DNA of 64,000 bases, from NCBI GenBank assembly GCA_019022495.1, contig JAFEKR010000013.1, forward strand, positions 248,001-312,000, in the 5' to 3' direction. The first letter of the stretch is position 1, and each line of letters begins with the position of its first letter. A program made the translations under genes and the position numbers. The stretch is from Epichloe hybrida (Eukaryota > Ascomycota > Sordariomycetes > Hypocreales > Clavicipitaceae). Below the pieces are notes generated by a model. The model worked only from the letters and a program-made list of their open reading frames with translations. It had not been told where the DNA came from and did not search any database. Shown in pieces: positions 1 through 12,500 of the stretch.

Positions 1-191
1 AACGCAACAAAAAAAAACCCCCCGCGCCCCTCAACATTGGGCGACTCGGGCGCCATAACATTTGTCGCAAACTCAACAGCGCCTCCCGATCATTTCCATT
101 CTCGTCTTCGTCTTGGTGTACATATGCCATGTATGCAGGAAGGAAAGAAGAGAGGAGCGAGGACTTTTTTTTATTTCTCTCCAAAATATAT

Positions 192-1217
192 TCAGGCCTC
201 GGCAAGGTTGTAAATCTTCTGCACCTTGGCCAGCATGGCCTCGAAATCAATCTTGAGGTCCTTGAGCAGGCCGTCGTGGAAGCCAAAGACCCAGCCGTGG
301 ACAATGGGGTACTGGTTCCTGGCGTAGCTCTGCTGGACAGCGGCCGTCTTGATAATGTTGCGGCACTGTTCCTCGACGTTGAGCTCGACGAGGCGATCGT
401 AGCAGGCGTCGTTGTCGTCGGCGGCGGCAAGGGCGTCGAGCTCCTCCTCGTGCAGCCTGTAGACGTCGCGGATGTTACGCAGCCACGGGTTCAGGAGGCC
501 GAGGTCCCGCGGGGTCATGGCGGCCTTGACGCCGCCGCAGCCGTAGTGGCCGCAGACGATGATGTGCTTGACGCCGAGGTGGCGGACGGCGTAGTTGATG
601 ACGCTCATGACGTTGAGGTCCGTGTTGCAGACGAGGTTGGCGATGTTGCGGTGGATGAAGGCCTCGCCGGGCTCGAGGCCGGCGATCTGCTCGGCGGGGA
701 TGCGCGAGTCGGAGCAGCCGATCCAGAGGTATTCGGGGCTCTGGCCGGCCGAGAGCTTGGCGAAGTAGCCTGGGTCGGTGGTGGCTTTGGCGGCGGCCCA
801 GGCGCGGTTGTTGTCGAAGAGCCGGTCGTGGGTTTGGGCGAGGTATTTGGAGAGTTCGGCGGGGGGGGGAGGGGGGGCTTCGGACGAGGACATGTCGAAG
901 GGGGAGAGGTAGATTGATTTTTTTGATTTGGTTCTTGTTTTCGGGGGAGACGTTGATGTTGGTGTCGATGGTGATGTCGATGGTGATGATGTGGACCGAG
1001 GGGCAGCAGCAGATGAAGACGGGTGGTTGTGGTGGTATTTGTGGTTGCCGCCGCCGCAGCAGCAGGAACTGCCGCCGCTGCTGCTGCTGCTGGCAAATCG
1101 AGAGCGAGAAGGGGACGCCGAGGCGCGGAGCGGCAGTAGCTGGATTCGGGGTCCTACGCGGACGGACGAGCGCAGGCTGGCGCTGGCGCTGGAGCTGGCG
1201 AGGCGGGCGTGGAGCAT
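192..1217 (-). CDS. Beta-class carbonic anhydrase, probably with mitochondrial and cytosolic starts
   Basis: Interconverts CO2 and bicarbonate, supplying bicarbonate to carboxylases. The open frame gives 341 residues. Zinc-site motifs of the beta class are visible: CSDSR (Cys168, Asp170, Arg172) and HYGC (His224, Cys227). The catalytic domain runs from about residue 110 to the end and has the usual length. The first 108 residues are an extension: an Arg/Ser/Ala-rich start with an SRFASS segment resembling a matrix-protease cleavage site, then a low-complexity Ser/Thr/Pro/His stretch. A second in-frame ATG (base 893, Met109) directly precedes the conserved domain, so one gene could give a mitochondrial and a cytosolic form. 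No intron is needed. The family is certain; use of the upstream start is inferred, and the low-complexity part could instead be leader or contain an unrecognised intron. Confidence 0.94.
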   Translation of the reverse strand: MLHARLASSSASASLRSSVRVGPRIQLLPLRASASPSRSRFASSSSSGGSSCCCGGGNHKYHHNHPSSSAAAPRSTSSPSTSPSTPTSTSPPKTRTKSKKSIYLSPFDMSSSEAPPPPPAELSKYLAQTHDRLFDNNRAWAAAKATTDPGYFAKLSAGQSPEYLWIGCSDSRIPAEQIAGLEPGEAFIHRNIANLVCNTDLNVMSVINYAVRHLGVKHIIVCGHYGCGGVKAAMTPRDLGLLNPWLRNIRDVYRLHEEELDALAAADDNDACYDRLVELNVEEQCRNIIKTAAVQQSYARNQYPIVHGWVFGFHDGLLKDLKIDFEAMLAKVQKIYNLAEA

Positions 1218-2716
1218 GTCCGTTCCAGCTTTTCAGACTTGTTGGATCTTTGATCTTTGCGACAAGTCGGTCGTGGCACGAGGCGAAGGCGAGACGAAGC
1301 GGAAACCGGAAGGAGAACGGGAAAAAGTCGATGGGGGGGGGGGTTGTGTTGTGTTGGTCAGACCAGGGTCTGGTGGGGGGGAGGAGTTTTGTTGACGGGC
1401 TTTATTTTTGTTGGTCCCACGCCAAACGCCAAGCCGCCAATGCATGTTGGTCATCAGCGGCCAGAAGAAGGGTTTTCTGGCCAGATTTGATTTCCACTTC
1501 TCGGCTTCCCCCGGATTCTGGAGGTGGACATGATAACACCAGGGCCTTGACAATAACACGCGCGGGATACATGACAATGGAAGCGGGCATGGTAGGCATC
1601 AACCGCGGACATCGGCTCATGTCCGAGACGTGATAGAATGTGTCCCAGCAGAAATATCATTCCCCCCGTAGTGCAGGGATGCTCCAGAACATGCGGGTAG
1701 TGTTGCAAGGAGGGAGCCATTCACGATATTAGTGACGGAACTTGTTTGCGGGCTCTTGCTATTTCTGGTCTTGCTCTGCAAAGGGGGACAGAACGGCAGG
1801 AAAATTTCGACTTGGAGAAGAAGTGGCATTATTATTAACAGCTTGATATTAACATGATCCGTTTGCTCGTCGCGTGTCCCACATTTCCCAGTCATGAATG
1901 ATATTCCGCAACACCTTGCTTCTCAACACACACCAAGACATCACAGTTGGTTTCATGCCAGGTTCCTTCTCTTTCCGTGACGAGATATGAAAATTGCACC
2001 CTTCTGATGCATACAGATGAGAGATGAAGTAATCATCAGAAACAAAGTCAGACATCCCAAAGTTGGACGACTGTCTAAAACATCGCACCAGGACGCACCC
2101 GTCGTAAAGACACTTGCAGTCGAGGAGGAAAAAAAAATACAAAGTTTGATGCGCACCTAAAGGGGTATATATATATGCTGATTCTTGGAAGGAGGAATAG
2201 AGAAGAGGAAGGGCCCAGATCAAGAAGCAAACCAAGACGGCTTGCAGTGTAGCCTGGCAGATAGATGATGATAGCGGAGAAAATGGTGGAAAAAAAAAGG
2301 AAAAAAAAACCACGCTCATGTAACAAAAATAGACATGTAAGCTATGTCTTTGAAAATGGAAAGTGCCGAAGAAAATTCACACGATGCGCGAGGCTGAATC
2401 AATCATAAGAATATCAGCATTGAGAAGCTCGCTGGCTATCGGATGAAGCCGAGACAGGACAGCAATACAGCAATGGAGAGGGTGTGTGTGTGTGTGTGTG
2501 TGTGTGTGGGCTGAGGATGTAATTGGCTACACCACCGCCACATGACTCTTTTCTCCCAGTCCCGAATCATGCTCAAGAGGACTCTTCTGGTCATGAGTCT
2601 GAATCATTCAACCAGAAAATCTTGCTCCTCTCGTCTCCATGCACAATAAGATGAGATGCTCGTGCTGACGTCCTTGTCTCTGACAGTCGGCTGCTTTGAC
2701 CGGGCATGGGCACATC
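1218..2716. other. Intergenic: carbonic anhydrase promoter and 3' region of the Medusa-type gene
   Basis: No supportable gene. It holds the upstream region of the carbonic anhydrase and the downstream region of the Medusa-type gene. The only repeat noticed is a (GT)n microsatellite near 2481-2508. Confidence 0.6.
2481..2508. repeat. (GT)n microsatellite
   Basis: An uninterrupted GT dinucleotide run of about 28 bases in the 3' flank of the Medusa-type gene. Confidence 0.9.
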
Positions 2717-5006
2717 TCAAGCACGAGGAGCTCCGTCCCCGTAACCACCTGTGCTGTAGACTGAAGGACCGGACGGATGGTGGGAGGTCAGGCTTGGATA
2801 AGTGTCCGAGTATCCGCCAGACTGACTGTCCCAGCGCGGCGGTGTCGCGGTAGATGATGGGTGTTGACTAATGGGCGTGTGTAAGCCGCTTGAGCTGTAT
2901 CCGGCAGTGGACGCGTTGCGTGTGTCATAGGCGGTCACGGCCGGCAAAGGATTTGTATTGATACGCATGGGCGGCGCATGGTGATTTTGATGTGGGCTAT
3001 GATGATGATGATGGCGGCCGGCAGGGCTGAGGGTGCGTGCTGATGATGCATATGCCGGGGCCGTCGTGTAAGGAGTCCACGCGGGCTGCGAACCTGACAG
3101 AGATCGAGGAGATGGCATCGGCTCATGGTGGCCCGAGTGCACCGAGTACTGGTTGTGAGCATCTCCGTGCTGTGGGGGCAGACTCTGTTGCGATGCCATG
3201 CCATGACCAGGCGGTGTTGGCAGCGGCGCGTACGGCGCAGCACTCACTGGGTTCATCAAGCTGCTTGGTGGGAGTGTGCTGCTGGGGCTGGCACTGTACT
3301 TGCCAATAATCTTCTTCAGAGCGGGCTCCAGGATCTTCCACGGGAACACCTTGACGTCCTTCTCGATATTGCGAGGTTTCGGGTTGGGGAATCCCATGAT
3401 GATCTTGAAGAACTCCTCGCTGTCGGCCTTGGCTTTGGAAACCGTGAGCGGGTGAAAGCCTTCCAAGTTGCGGCGGATTCGATTCTTCTCCTCGACGCTG
3501 AACCGGTTGGGCGCCGCAACGAGTTGCTCGAGCAGGTGAATGGTATCAACCGAGGTGACATAGCAGTCGCCCTTTTCGGCCCACCAAATGCATGAGACGC
3601 AGATGCTGTTGGGGGGACGTTCGTTGACGGGCACAGCCCTGAAATTCGCCGTGAGGGTTGAGCCCGTTTGCGATTTGCGGAACATGACGATTCGCCGACG
3701 ATTGTCCCATTCCTCCTGGGTCCAGTTCTCGGCCATGGTATCAAGTTTTCCATTTATTTTCAAGATGGCCTTGCTCGAGTAGAGAGAAACGGGGTGATAC
3801 GAGCCATTGCTTCCGGCGCCGTTGGCGATGGTGCTGGTGCGGATGAGCTGGGGAGTACCGCTGCTTCCCGACGATGGCATCGGCAGTGGCGTCAGACTCG
3901 GTCGCCCGCCGCTCCCGCTGCTCATTGCTGAGTGATGATCCATGGAGCTCCTCGTGCCTGTGCCTGTGCCTCCCAGTGGCCCACCGCCGAACCCGCTCCA
4001 CGATGGGGCGGGCCGTCGGTAGTGCGGTTCCGCAAAACTGCTGCTCCTATACGTTGTAATCATGTCGCCGTTGCCTTGGGGAAAAGTGTTTGCGTATTGG
4101 CCTTGCTGTGACGGATAGTCGTAGCTATTTGTAGACACATCCGGCTGCAAATGACTGTGAACAGTTTTTGGCGATGCGCTCGCCTGATCAATCCGGGGTC
4201 CAGCTGCCGCGGTTTCGTGCTTGGGGACCTTGTTCGTCCGCGTGATGTCATCCCCAGACCCGTCCAGATACTGAAAAGACCCTGCACCCGTCCGCGACAT
4301 CTCCTCTCCAGATGGGCCTTCAACAACTAGTGATAAAGGCACGTTGCTACCACTGCAGCCCGTGACCATCAGCTGCGGAGCGTCGACACTGCACGAATAA
4401 ACGAAACTCGTGGCATCCTGGCCATCTCTGGCCATGTCTTGCACGGGCACCTTTTCCGAGCCGAAATATATGGAGAAATAGGGCATAGCCGAAGACATGG
4501 AAAACAAGTCATATTGTGAAGAAATTTTCAAGAACACTTTAGTTCCAAATATGCCAGACGCGGGCTGGCACGAGAGTACCGTTGGCCCTGTCGGGATATA
4601 TTGAGCGACGGCATTGTTCGATGCAAAAGACTGCTGATTCAGTTGAGCGAATTTCTCCGTTTGTTGCGATGGAAAACTTTGTGCCGGATATTGGTCGTAT
4701 GTTGCTTCTTGGTATCGTGTCGCATCATAGCCTGTCAAGGTAAACTCATTAGAATAGTTCGTTCTCGGCGACATGGGGTAAGTATTATAGCTTGGCTCCT
4801 CGGACAATGCTTCCGTTACTGGAAGGCATGCGTCTACAGGCATCATCATCTTATGCCATGTACTGCGTACGTAGCTCAACTCTCTTTCTTATTCTCGTAC
4901 GCCATTGTACTGTGCAAATGACACAGATTGCCACAAGCTTCAACAGTGGAAAAAAAAACTCACCAGGCACTGATGGCAGCTGGGCCTTGCCGCCGTAGGT
5001 TGCCAT
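2717..5006 (-). CDS. medA: Medusa-type developmental regulator (MedA / Acr1 / Ren1 family)
   Basis: A regulator of conidiophore and conidium development; family members are Aspergillus MedA, Magnaporthe Acr1 and Fusarium Ren1. The long exon (2717 to about 4880) codes for about 720 residues. A beta-rich IPT/TIG-like stretch with the motif CQPASGIFG lies near residues 100-200. The family's signature domain lies near residues 365-530, with NERPPNSICVSCIWWAEKG, NRIRRNLEGFHPLTVSKAK and IIMGFPNPKPRNIEKDVK. The tail is Ser/Pro/His-rich with a His run. The N-terminus is split: an upstream exon beginning MATYGGKAQ (ATG at 5006) ends at a GTGAGT donor (4963), but the acceptor between about 4892 and 4863 is ambiguous. 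The frame stays open upstream of 5006, so a further exon is possible. A very long gene-poor region lies upstream. Family assignment is from remembered conserved sequence, not a search. Confidence 0.83.
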
Positions 5007-7198
5007 GTCAAGGAATGGCGAGGAAGCCCTCCGTGAACAGCCTCCACTGGCTGCCCGTGCAGCTTCTTCGTACTTGAGGGCGAGGGTGTTTGGAGACTCG
5101 AGTCCGTCTTCCTGATCAAGTATTATTGTTTTGGTGTCGACTCCCAACTAGATTTGGTTGTTCTTGTCAGCAAGTCAGTCTTGTCTTGGTAAGTATCGTG
5201 GCATTGGTGACTGGTTCTGATGTCCCCAAAGGTCCAGCTGCTGATCTTCATGAATTACCAATGCTCAGGTCATTGTGTTCGTTTAAGGGTATCAGACAGG
5301 GAGAAAGCGGGTTCCACCAGCTGAGCACGGGCAGCAGACACGATGCAGAATACAGGTGGAAAGAAAACATGACGGTGGATGAGCAGAGTCCGTATCTTTA
5401 CTCTCGGGGAAGCGATGATGCTGGAACAGGGTCTGGGGTTGGTTTCGACTCACTTCGAAAAGCTTGTGTGAAGGGAACTGGAACTTGGCAGCACACATGA
5501 AGCTTCCAGACAGAGGGTGCTCCTTGAATAGTCTTGGTGTAAGTCGAAGATGCAAGAGAGAAGCAAGCAGATGAAGAATTCCGACCACTGTCTTGGGTAG
5601 AAAAGGTGGATGTGAGGTCTGTTAAAACCAGGTCTCGTCCAGGTCTTATCCGACAAGAATCAGTCAGTCGAGAGGGGCCTACCTTGCCTCGGGGAAAGCG
5701 CTTGGTCTCTTTCGGAAATTTGATAACGGTACAGGCCTAGACTAATGTGAATGTGTATGCTTTTGCTATGTATGTTGCGGAGACCTGTCAGTTGAACGTC
5801 CATGGGCGGGTTTGCTTCTTTCCCCTCCCAGAAGGGGGGGCTTGATGAGTGAGACAACAGACGGGCTGGGGTCATCTTACTGGCAGCACGATGAGATCCT
5901 GGCAGTGGCTAAGAACAGTCCCGATCCTGAGCAGACACTCGCATTCCAAGAAGCCAAGATCTCTCTGGATGACCCCAGTGGAATTGTCTTGCCCTTCCAG
6001 GCTTGATTTTCTTGATCTGGCGCAGCGTGTGGCCGTGGGAAGCAGTAATGGGTTAGGATGTCCGATAGAAGGCTGGCTTCATTGGAGGAATGGTGGATGC
6101 TGAGTGAGGAGGAGGTTCCAGGAAAAGCCAGGTTTCGGGAATCTTAGCATAAAGGGAGGAACGTGGACCAGTTCCGAATGGGAGTGCTACAGAAGATGCC
6201 ACCGTGACACTTCTGCTGTCTTTCTAGTTTTTAGACGTGCTTTTGTATGGTGTGTCCTTGTTACATACCTACAACTCGTGGCTGCCGTTCGATGGTCTAT
6301 TGACTGAAGCTAATTAGCAAGTCTGCTCGCGCCCATGGGTTGGCCATGGTAGGTAGCGCGCATTTACACCGCTCGCCCTTGGCACGGAAAGAGAAGAGGG
6401 TCAAGAGTAGGTAGCATGGGAAAACTTCAGGTGGATCTAAGTATCATCAGACTTACACGATCACCTCTTTCTCCCCCCTTGCCGGAAAACAATGGTCCAG
6501 AAGTCGTTGATGTAGCTACTCTGACTTGCGAACAGCAAGAATACCAATGAACGTGCTCTCCGCGGGTGCTTTAGATCATTCACAGGGAGGGAAATGAAGC
6601 TCTCCGTGAGGAAGGCCAAGCGGTAAGAATATGTGGTAATGATGGAAGCGACAGTTCGAGATCCACCCTCTCTTGATTAGACGGATTCAGGACGGCTTCG
6701 ATGGACACAATTGGCGTGCAGTAGGGCCAGATTTTGAAGGACAGAATGCGTGGGCACCAAAGGCGGCAAGGGGGGAAAAAAAAAAAGGGCGAAATGTCTG
6801 ATGCAAGTGAGATTTAGGAGACTTCAAGATCTCGGGCTGTCATGGGCGTGTGCCAAGAAATAGAAAGATAGATGAAAGAGCTGCGTGCAAACATTTCTTT
6901 TGAAGACTGGGATGGCTTATGCAGGAAGTTGACATGCTAGATGCCCTGCGTCAAGCGGTGATGGTCAACAATCCCCTGCCAGGGTTCTGGTGGAATGAGT
7001 TTGCCAGGTTACCACTGAGTGAGAGGCTTACTAGTCTGCTAGACGGTACGAAGGAGTGGTAAACGGGTATGTAAACGACAAAGCCGCCACCACAAAAGCA
7101 AAAGGGGGCGTGTAGGGAGAGGGAGGCAACGGAACGACAAATCTTGGGCAAGGGGACAGTCTGGGATTATCGAGCTCTAGGGATGGCCCACCACCAAG

Positions 7199-7238
7199 TC
7201 TCCCTCAGTCTCCCTCAGTCTCCCTCAGTCTCCCTCAG
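7199..7238. repeat. 10-bp tandem repeat, four copies
   Basis: The unit TCTCCCTCAG occurs four times head to tail without mismatch. It lies in the gene desert and has no visible function. Confidence 0.9.
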
Positions 7239-9532
7239 AAAGCACGTCACTAAAAGCTGCCCTGTAGCTAATGTGGCACAGTTGGGTGAGAAAGGAACGA
7301 TTCGCTCGTGATCGCCGCTTAGCAACCGTAAGTTTACGATTTTGGGGAGGGGAAGGGTAAGCAATGAACAGCGGCTCATCAGCCAGGGTAGTTCGGGCAT
7401 GGCGTTGGAGCGAACCCCGGTAGATGCCGTGAAATGATGACATTTGCAGCCGCTCATCAAGCCAAGGGAGGTTCCAGCAGGCAAATTCTTAGATGAAGCT
7501 AAGAAATATGAACCCGACAAGTCCAGAGTAATGTAGTCAGAGTTCGCGGTCAACAAAGCTACCAAACACAAGAGACCAGTGGAATGGGTATGTTGGAGAT
7601 AGATGGGTCAGTCTTTGCGGTGCGGACGAGCAGTGGGCTCGACTTGTCCCATTTCAAGGGCCGTTGAGATAGATCCCCGAGTTCCTCTCAAGCCGTGGGC
7701 GAGTGAACTGAGCCATTGAGGCCATTGAGCCACCCGACCATACGAGCTCAATGGCCCAGTCAACTCGTCCACCCGCCTGGATGGGATGAGGGTACATTTG
7801 GTGCTCCGCTGGGAACAAGCCGACCACCTCAAAGGGTGTGTATCGAGGAATGGGTGGTAGGCACCAATAGTTGACCACTAAGTCGCATCCTGGCACCTGG
7901 GGGGCAGGCACGGGGAACTAGAGCAAATACGTCCATGGGATCGACCACAAAATGGTATGCTCGAACCCCAGAAGTGGTCGTTGCGTAATACCAGACCGGG
8001 GGTCAGGTATGTAGATCGATGTCGGCTTCCACGTCATGAGCAGTGCTCGGTCAGGAAGGGGAAAAGATTGGCTTTGGATGGGAAAGCAGAGGAATCAGGC
8101 AATGGCGAAAGTGGACGAAGGAGGCGCCTGAATGTGCGTTCTGTACTCCGTACTACACGGACTGGCAAGCTCAGAAAGCTCAAAAGGCCGTGCTGGGAAC
8201 CGAAGCACGGGTGTAATTGTGCTACAGAGAGATGGTGTACCTATCTCGTACCTTGCTTTTCTGTGTGTGTGCATGCACTTGAGGTACGTACCCCATATTC
8301 CACATGTACTCCGTAGCACTCCGTACAGGCCGCAAGTAGGGACAACTTGATCCCAGTCCGGCTGGGCCCAGGAAAGTGGGCTGCGGGCGATGGGCTCGCA
8401 ACGTCCCTACATGTATGTATGTACAATCTGGTCGATCAGCTGCAGACGACTTGCCATATTACATGAGTAGACCGAAACTGGCACGAAGAGGGTGGGCCAG
8501 CCCCAGCAACCACATGAAGCGCGAGCCGTCGCGGGTGAGGGTCGGCCAAGTCTGGACAAGCATGAACGAGCCGTACAACTCAGTGACATGGCCAAAGCAG
8601 GGCCAGAATAGGACACAGAGACGCGGCAACGAAAGACTGATGAAGGTGGATTGAGTGCCCAACACTAAGGTGATCGGCGCCTGCGGGCTGCTGGATACCC
8701 GGGAAGCAGTGGCGCGCGGCGTTGGCGGCAAAAGGTAATATGACTGGACCAGGGGTATTGCTCCGTCCTCAGTCCTTGTCAATATGTGGGCTGGCTATTG
8801 CATCTCATCTGCCTCCCATCGAGTCCCGCTCTCTTGGCTCAAGCAATGCCGCGGTGAAGTCGGGAAATGCAAACACGTACGTACCAAAGGCAACGGCAAC
8901 GGAGTCTCGGGCATGAAATGGAGTTGCGTGCCCACAGAAGAGTAGGCACGAAACGAACCCGTCCGTATTGCTGAAATGAACAAGTTGTCAAGAAAATCTC
9001 CATTATGGAGTCCTATGTATGAGGCGCAGCGAAAGGCCGTGTGGCCCACTCCTGGTGATGGTGTTGGATGGAGGAGAGCCCGGCTTCCCAACTTCCAATT
9101 TTGCACGAGCCAGTCCAGCCAAGGTAAACCGACATTCACTTGTTTGTGGTGGGAAACCATTCTGCCTTGAACTTGCTGTACCGAACTTGACAGCGATATT
9201 GCAGTCAAAAGAACGAAGAAAAGGATGGGACTTCTGATGAGACCCTGGCACGTTTCGTATTGTTGATTATACTCGATGAGCATGGCGATGATGCAGCCAA
9301 TACTCGGGGATCCACTGTCATCTTTCAGCTAGTACCACAGACAGGGTCAGCCACGAAGCTTCCTGTCAAGAGCTCAGTCGTCAACGATAGCATCAGCTAA
9401 TGGGTTTATTCCTGCCACTCGACTTCTCTGGAGTAGGCAGCTCGACTCCGTTCTGTGCTTGGGCCTGAGTATCAGCAGCCGAGTTTTCTGTGCAGGGCGA
9501 AAAGCCATAAACAAATGAACGAAGTGCCTATG

Positions 9533-9548
9533 TACGGAGTACTCCGTA
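9533..9548. promoter_or_regulatory. Perfect palindrome TACGGAGTACTCCGTA
   Basis: Two TACGGAGT half-sites face each other to give a 16-bp perfect palindrome. Single copies or near copies occur at 8144-8152, 8306-8315, 10324-10331, 12501-12509, 15617-15625, 16368-16376 and 39876-39884. All are outside coding sequence. The CGG half-site with dyad symmetry would suit a zinc-cluster (Zn2Cys6) dimer, but this is inference; the motif could equally be a dispersed repeat end. Confidence 0.4.
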
Positions 9549-12500
9549 ATACAGTAGCATCGCGACGGCCTTAGTCCATCGGCTGCTTTGGGAGGCTGGG
9601 GGGCTCCTTCAAACTGCATGTGAACCTCTCTGGCCCTGGTTGTCCACCACCTCGGTGCCGGATGCTGCCGGAAGACGTCGAAATTAGGTGGCTGTATCAC
9701 TCCCATGGAGTTGGAGTTGGAGCCACGTCCCAGAGATCGGAGCCGGTACTTGACTGGGTCCACCCCCACCCGCCTGCCTGCCTGCACCTTTTGCTGAGAT
9801 TCGTAAGACCAGGATGATGTGCTGTCCAGGCCATTGCACATCTACTGTAATGTTGCTTTTTTCGTCCTTGCTCTTCTCCCTTTTTTTTTTTTCCTGCTGT
9901 GCCGTGTCGGTATGCTGGTCGATGCAATCTCTCACAAAAATCCTTTCATTTTTGCAGAAATGACGTTTCATAGTCAGCTCCATGCGACGCCAGCGAAGTA
10001 CAGATGCAGTCATTTCGAGTTTTCACTCCCCGATGTCCTTAATAGGATATTTGGAAGAGTAATTTAGTCGCTGATGGCATATGCTTCTGAGTTGATATCG
10101 AGAACTCGGTAAATGACGCTCTGTTAAAGAGGTTCCCCCTCTATGAAGCGTGGTGAGCGTGCATGGACATCGTCATCAATCCGTCAGAACAGAGTATCGG
10201 AGTGTCTCAAACCCCACATCAGTGACGGCACAGTGAAGATTGTCTTTGAAGGCACACAGACACGATCCGAAGCAGATGGACCGGTGCGGTGTCACCCCAA
10301 CCCCAGGAGAAAACGTGGGAAGCACTCCGTAATAATTGGCCACCAATTCAATGGCGATGGCATGTTGACTTGGCCAAGTCATAATGGCATCAACAATCCT
10401 GATGGCGCTCAAGGCCTGTCGAGGTGGCATTCATTTCGTCCGTTCAAGTGCTTCATTCCGTCTAGCCCGACTTGTGGAGCCAGGTTCCTTGACTTGCTTG
10501 TTACGGACCGTGGCCAACTACGCAATGAAGAGCGGAGATGTCTCCTTTTGATTTGGCTTGCAAGCATTCCCTTGTACATTTGCGAAGTTGATGCTTTCGG
10601 GATGAGTGGATGCAAATGGTGGTGCCGCCGCCGGCGCACAGAACCAGCAAAAAATATGACCTCAATTTCTCAAGTCGGGCAAGAACATGTGTTAAGAAAG
10701 TGCACATTGAGGCTGCATCAACCATGTGTGTCGCTTACTGAGCGAGAGCATGTCGCTAAAAAGGAAGAGAACAAATAATATGACGGACAGACATTTAGAG
10801 TATTAGAGAAGACATACCACGACGACGTTTTATCGACTTGACTAGCTGTTTCACTTTTCAGCCCTGATCTAAATGAGACAATGGTTGAAGTGGGGTTTGA
10901 GCTGCGCCTGTCTCACCTTATTCTATCCCTTGGCTATCAGAGTGTGTGGTCAGGTGTAGAGCCTGCACTTTTCATTTGATAGTGCGAGTCAACCAAGAAG
11001 GATCATCCTATGTTTGTATGATTTCGGCGTACGAACGGTGTCAGTGATACCTTATCTTCCCCTTTGATGGTTGTGGCGCTTACGGATTCTTTCTTGTGCT
11101 CTTGATTAAATCCTCTTTAACCTTCGTCTCAAGCTAGATATTGCAAAGTTTTCAACAGCTGCAAATTGGGTTTAGGGAGGCGCAAGCCGTGATCAGCTCT
11201 CATTATTTCTAGACACTCACGATGGGCGTTTCGTCTTCATATACCGACCATCTCAAAGGCTGGATGCCTGTCGGAATCGTTTCCACAAAGCTCTGGTAAT
11301 ATCTCCGTCGCCAACATACATAAAGTACTGCCGAAGACTAGCATGTCGTATTGGAGGGCTAGGCGAATGAATGTATTGCAAACACCCGGTCGGTCTTCCA
11401 CAGAATCCGATGCTTTGGAGGATCTGGCGAGGTAGGCTCAACCGTTGCACCATCTCCGCCTGCAGAAGCCGATCTGCAGCTGACGTCCGTCTACTCCGTC
11501 TGTATGTATGTACAAGGGCGAGATGAGATGATGTTGTACAAAGCAGGGGTGGCTGACTGAACAGGTTGCCCTACCATGTTGACTTGCTTATCCGACGCCT
11601 AGACAGCACATTGTACATATGTCGCCACAGCTCGTTCGTGAATATGGAATGTGCCTGAACAAGTGGCGATGTGGTGGTACCACAGACAAACGGTCTCCTC
11701 TCCAGCTGCGCCATACTCCAAGTTGCCTGAGACGTGAAGAAGTGGCAGGTGCAATACAGGCTTCAGATCCCGAGACCTTCCCTTGTTGGCAACTGGACGA
11801 GGAGTCCCGAGTGCGGCAATGGACATCAAAGCCATGCAATGCGATGCGAGTGTTGCTGTTGCCATTGGCGTCAGGCGTCAACGCCTGGAATGCAATCTAT
11901 CGGCCGAGAAGTCAGTGTGGTTTGGTATTGTTACGAACCACAAAAGCTTTGCTGGTGGTCAGTTTTTGGCAAGAAACGCGGAAACGGTAGTGTCAGCTGT
12001 GCAGTTGCAGTACAAAGCAGGCACGCAAGCCTGTCAGCTGTCAGGTGACGGGATACGCCTTCCTTCCTGAATCCTGCCTTTTACATACTTGCAAGTTGGC
12101 TCGTTCTCACCCCGCAACTTGTACCCAACGTGCCCGAATTCCGGAATTCCTTCACCAAATCACTCTGGTCACAGCCAGACAAAAGGAAAGTCGGGCTAAA
12201 AAGCAACACAAGCAACACACACCTGACGAGTGACACCCTCATCCTAGCTACTCGGCACACCGACCTGGTGACCAGACCCTTGCCAGCCCGCCGTGGCCTG
12301 CTTCTCTCCTCTCAGGGGCACTTGGGCCAGGGGGGTGTCGGCGCGCTGCTGTGATCCGTTGACGCTTACGGATCCGTATGTACATGTAGGGGAAGCTGAC
12401 TCCATGACTCCACTCGCATCGGGCTCGACGCCACGGTTCCTCTAGCCTGCCCCTTTCAATTCCCCAGCGTCATCGTGCTCCCGAAAAAATTGAATGTACA

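Noticed and set aside
129..917. Long plus-strand open frame opposite carbonic anhydrase
   Set aside because: Antisense shadow of a GC-rich gene; Val/Gly/Asp-rich with no family motif.
8795..9283. Minus-strand open frame with a hydrophobic start that resembles a signal peptide
   Set aside because: The rest shows no domain pattern and the region lacks other coding features; likely chance.
10143..10778. 211-codon open frame in the gene desert
   Set aside because: No recognisable domain, mixed composition typical of chance frames, no splice context. Not reported as a gene.
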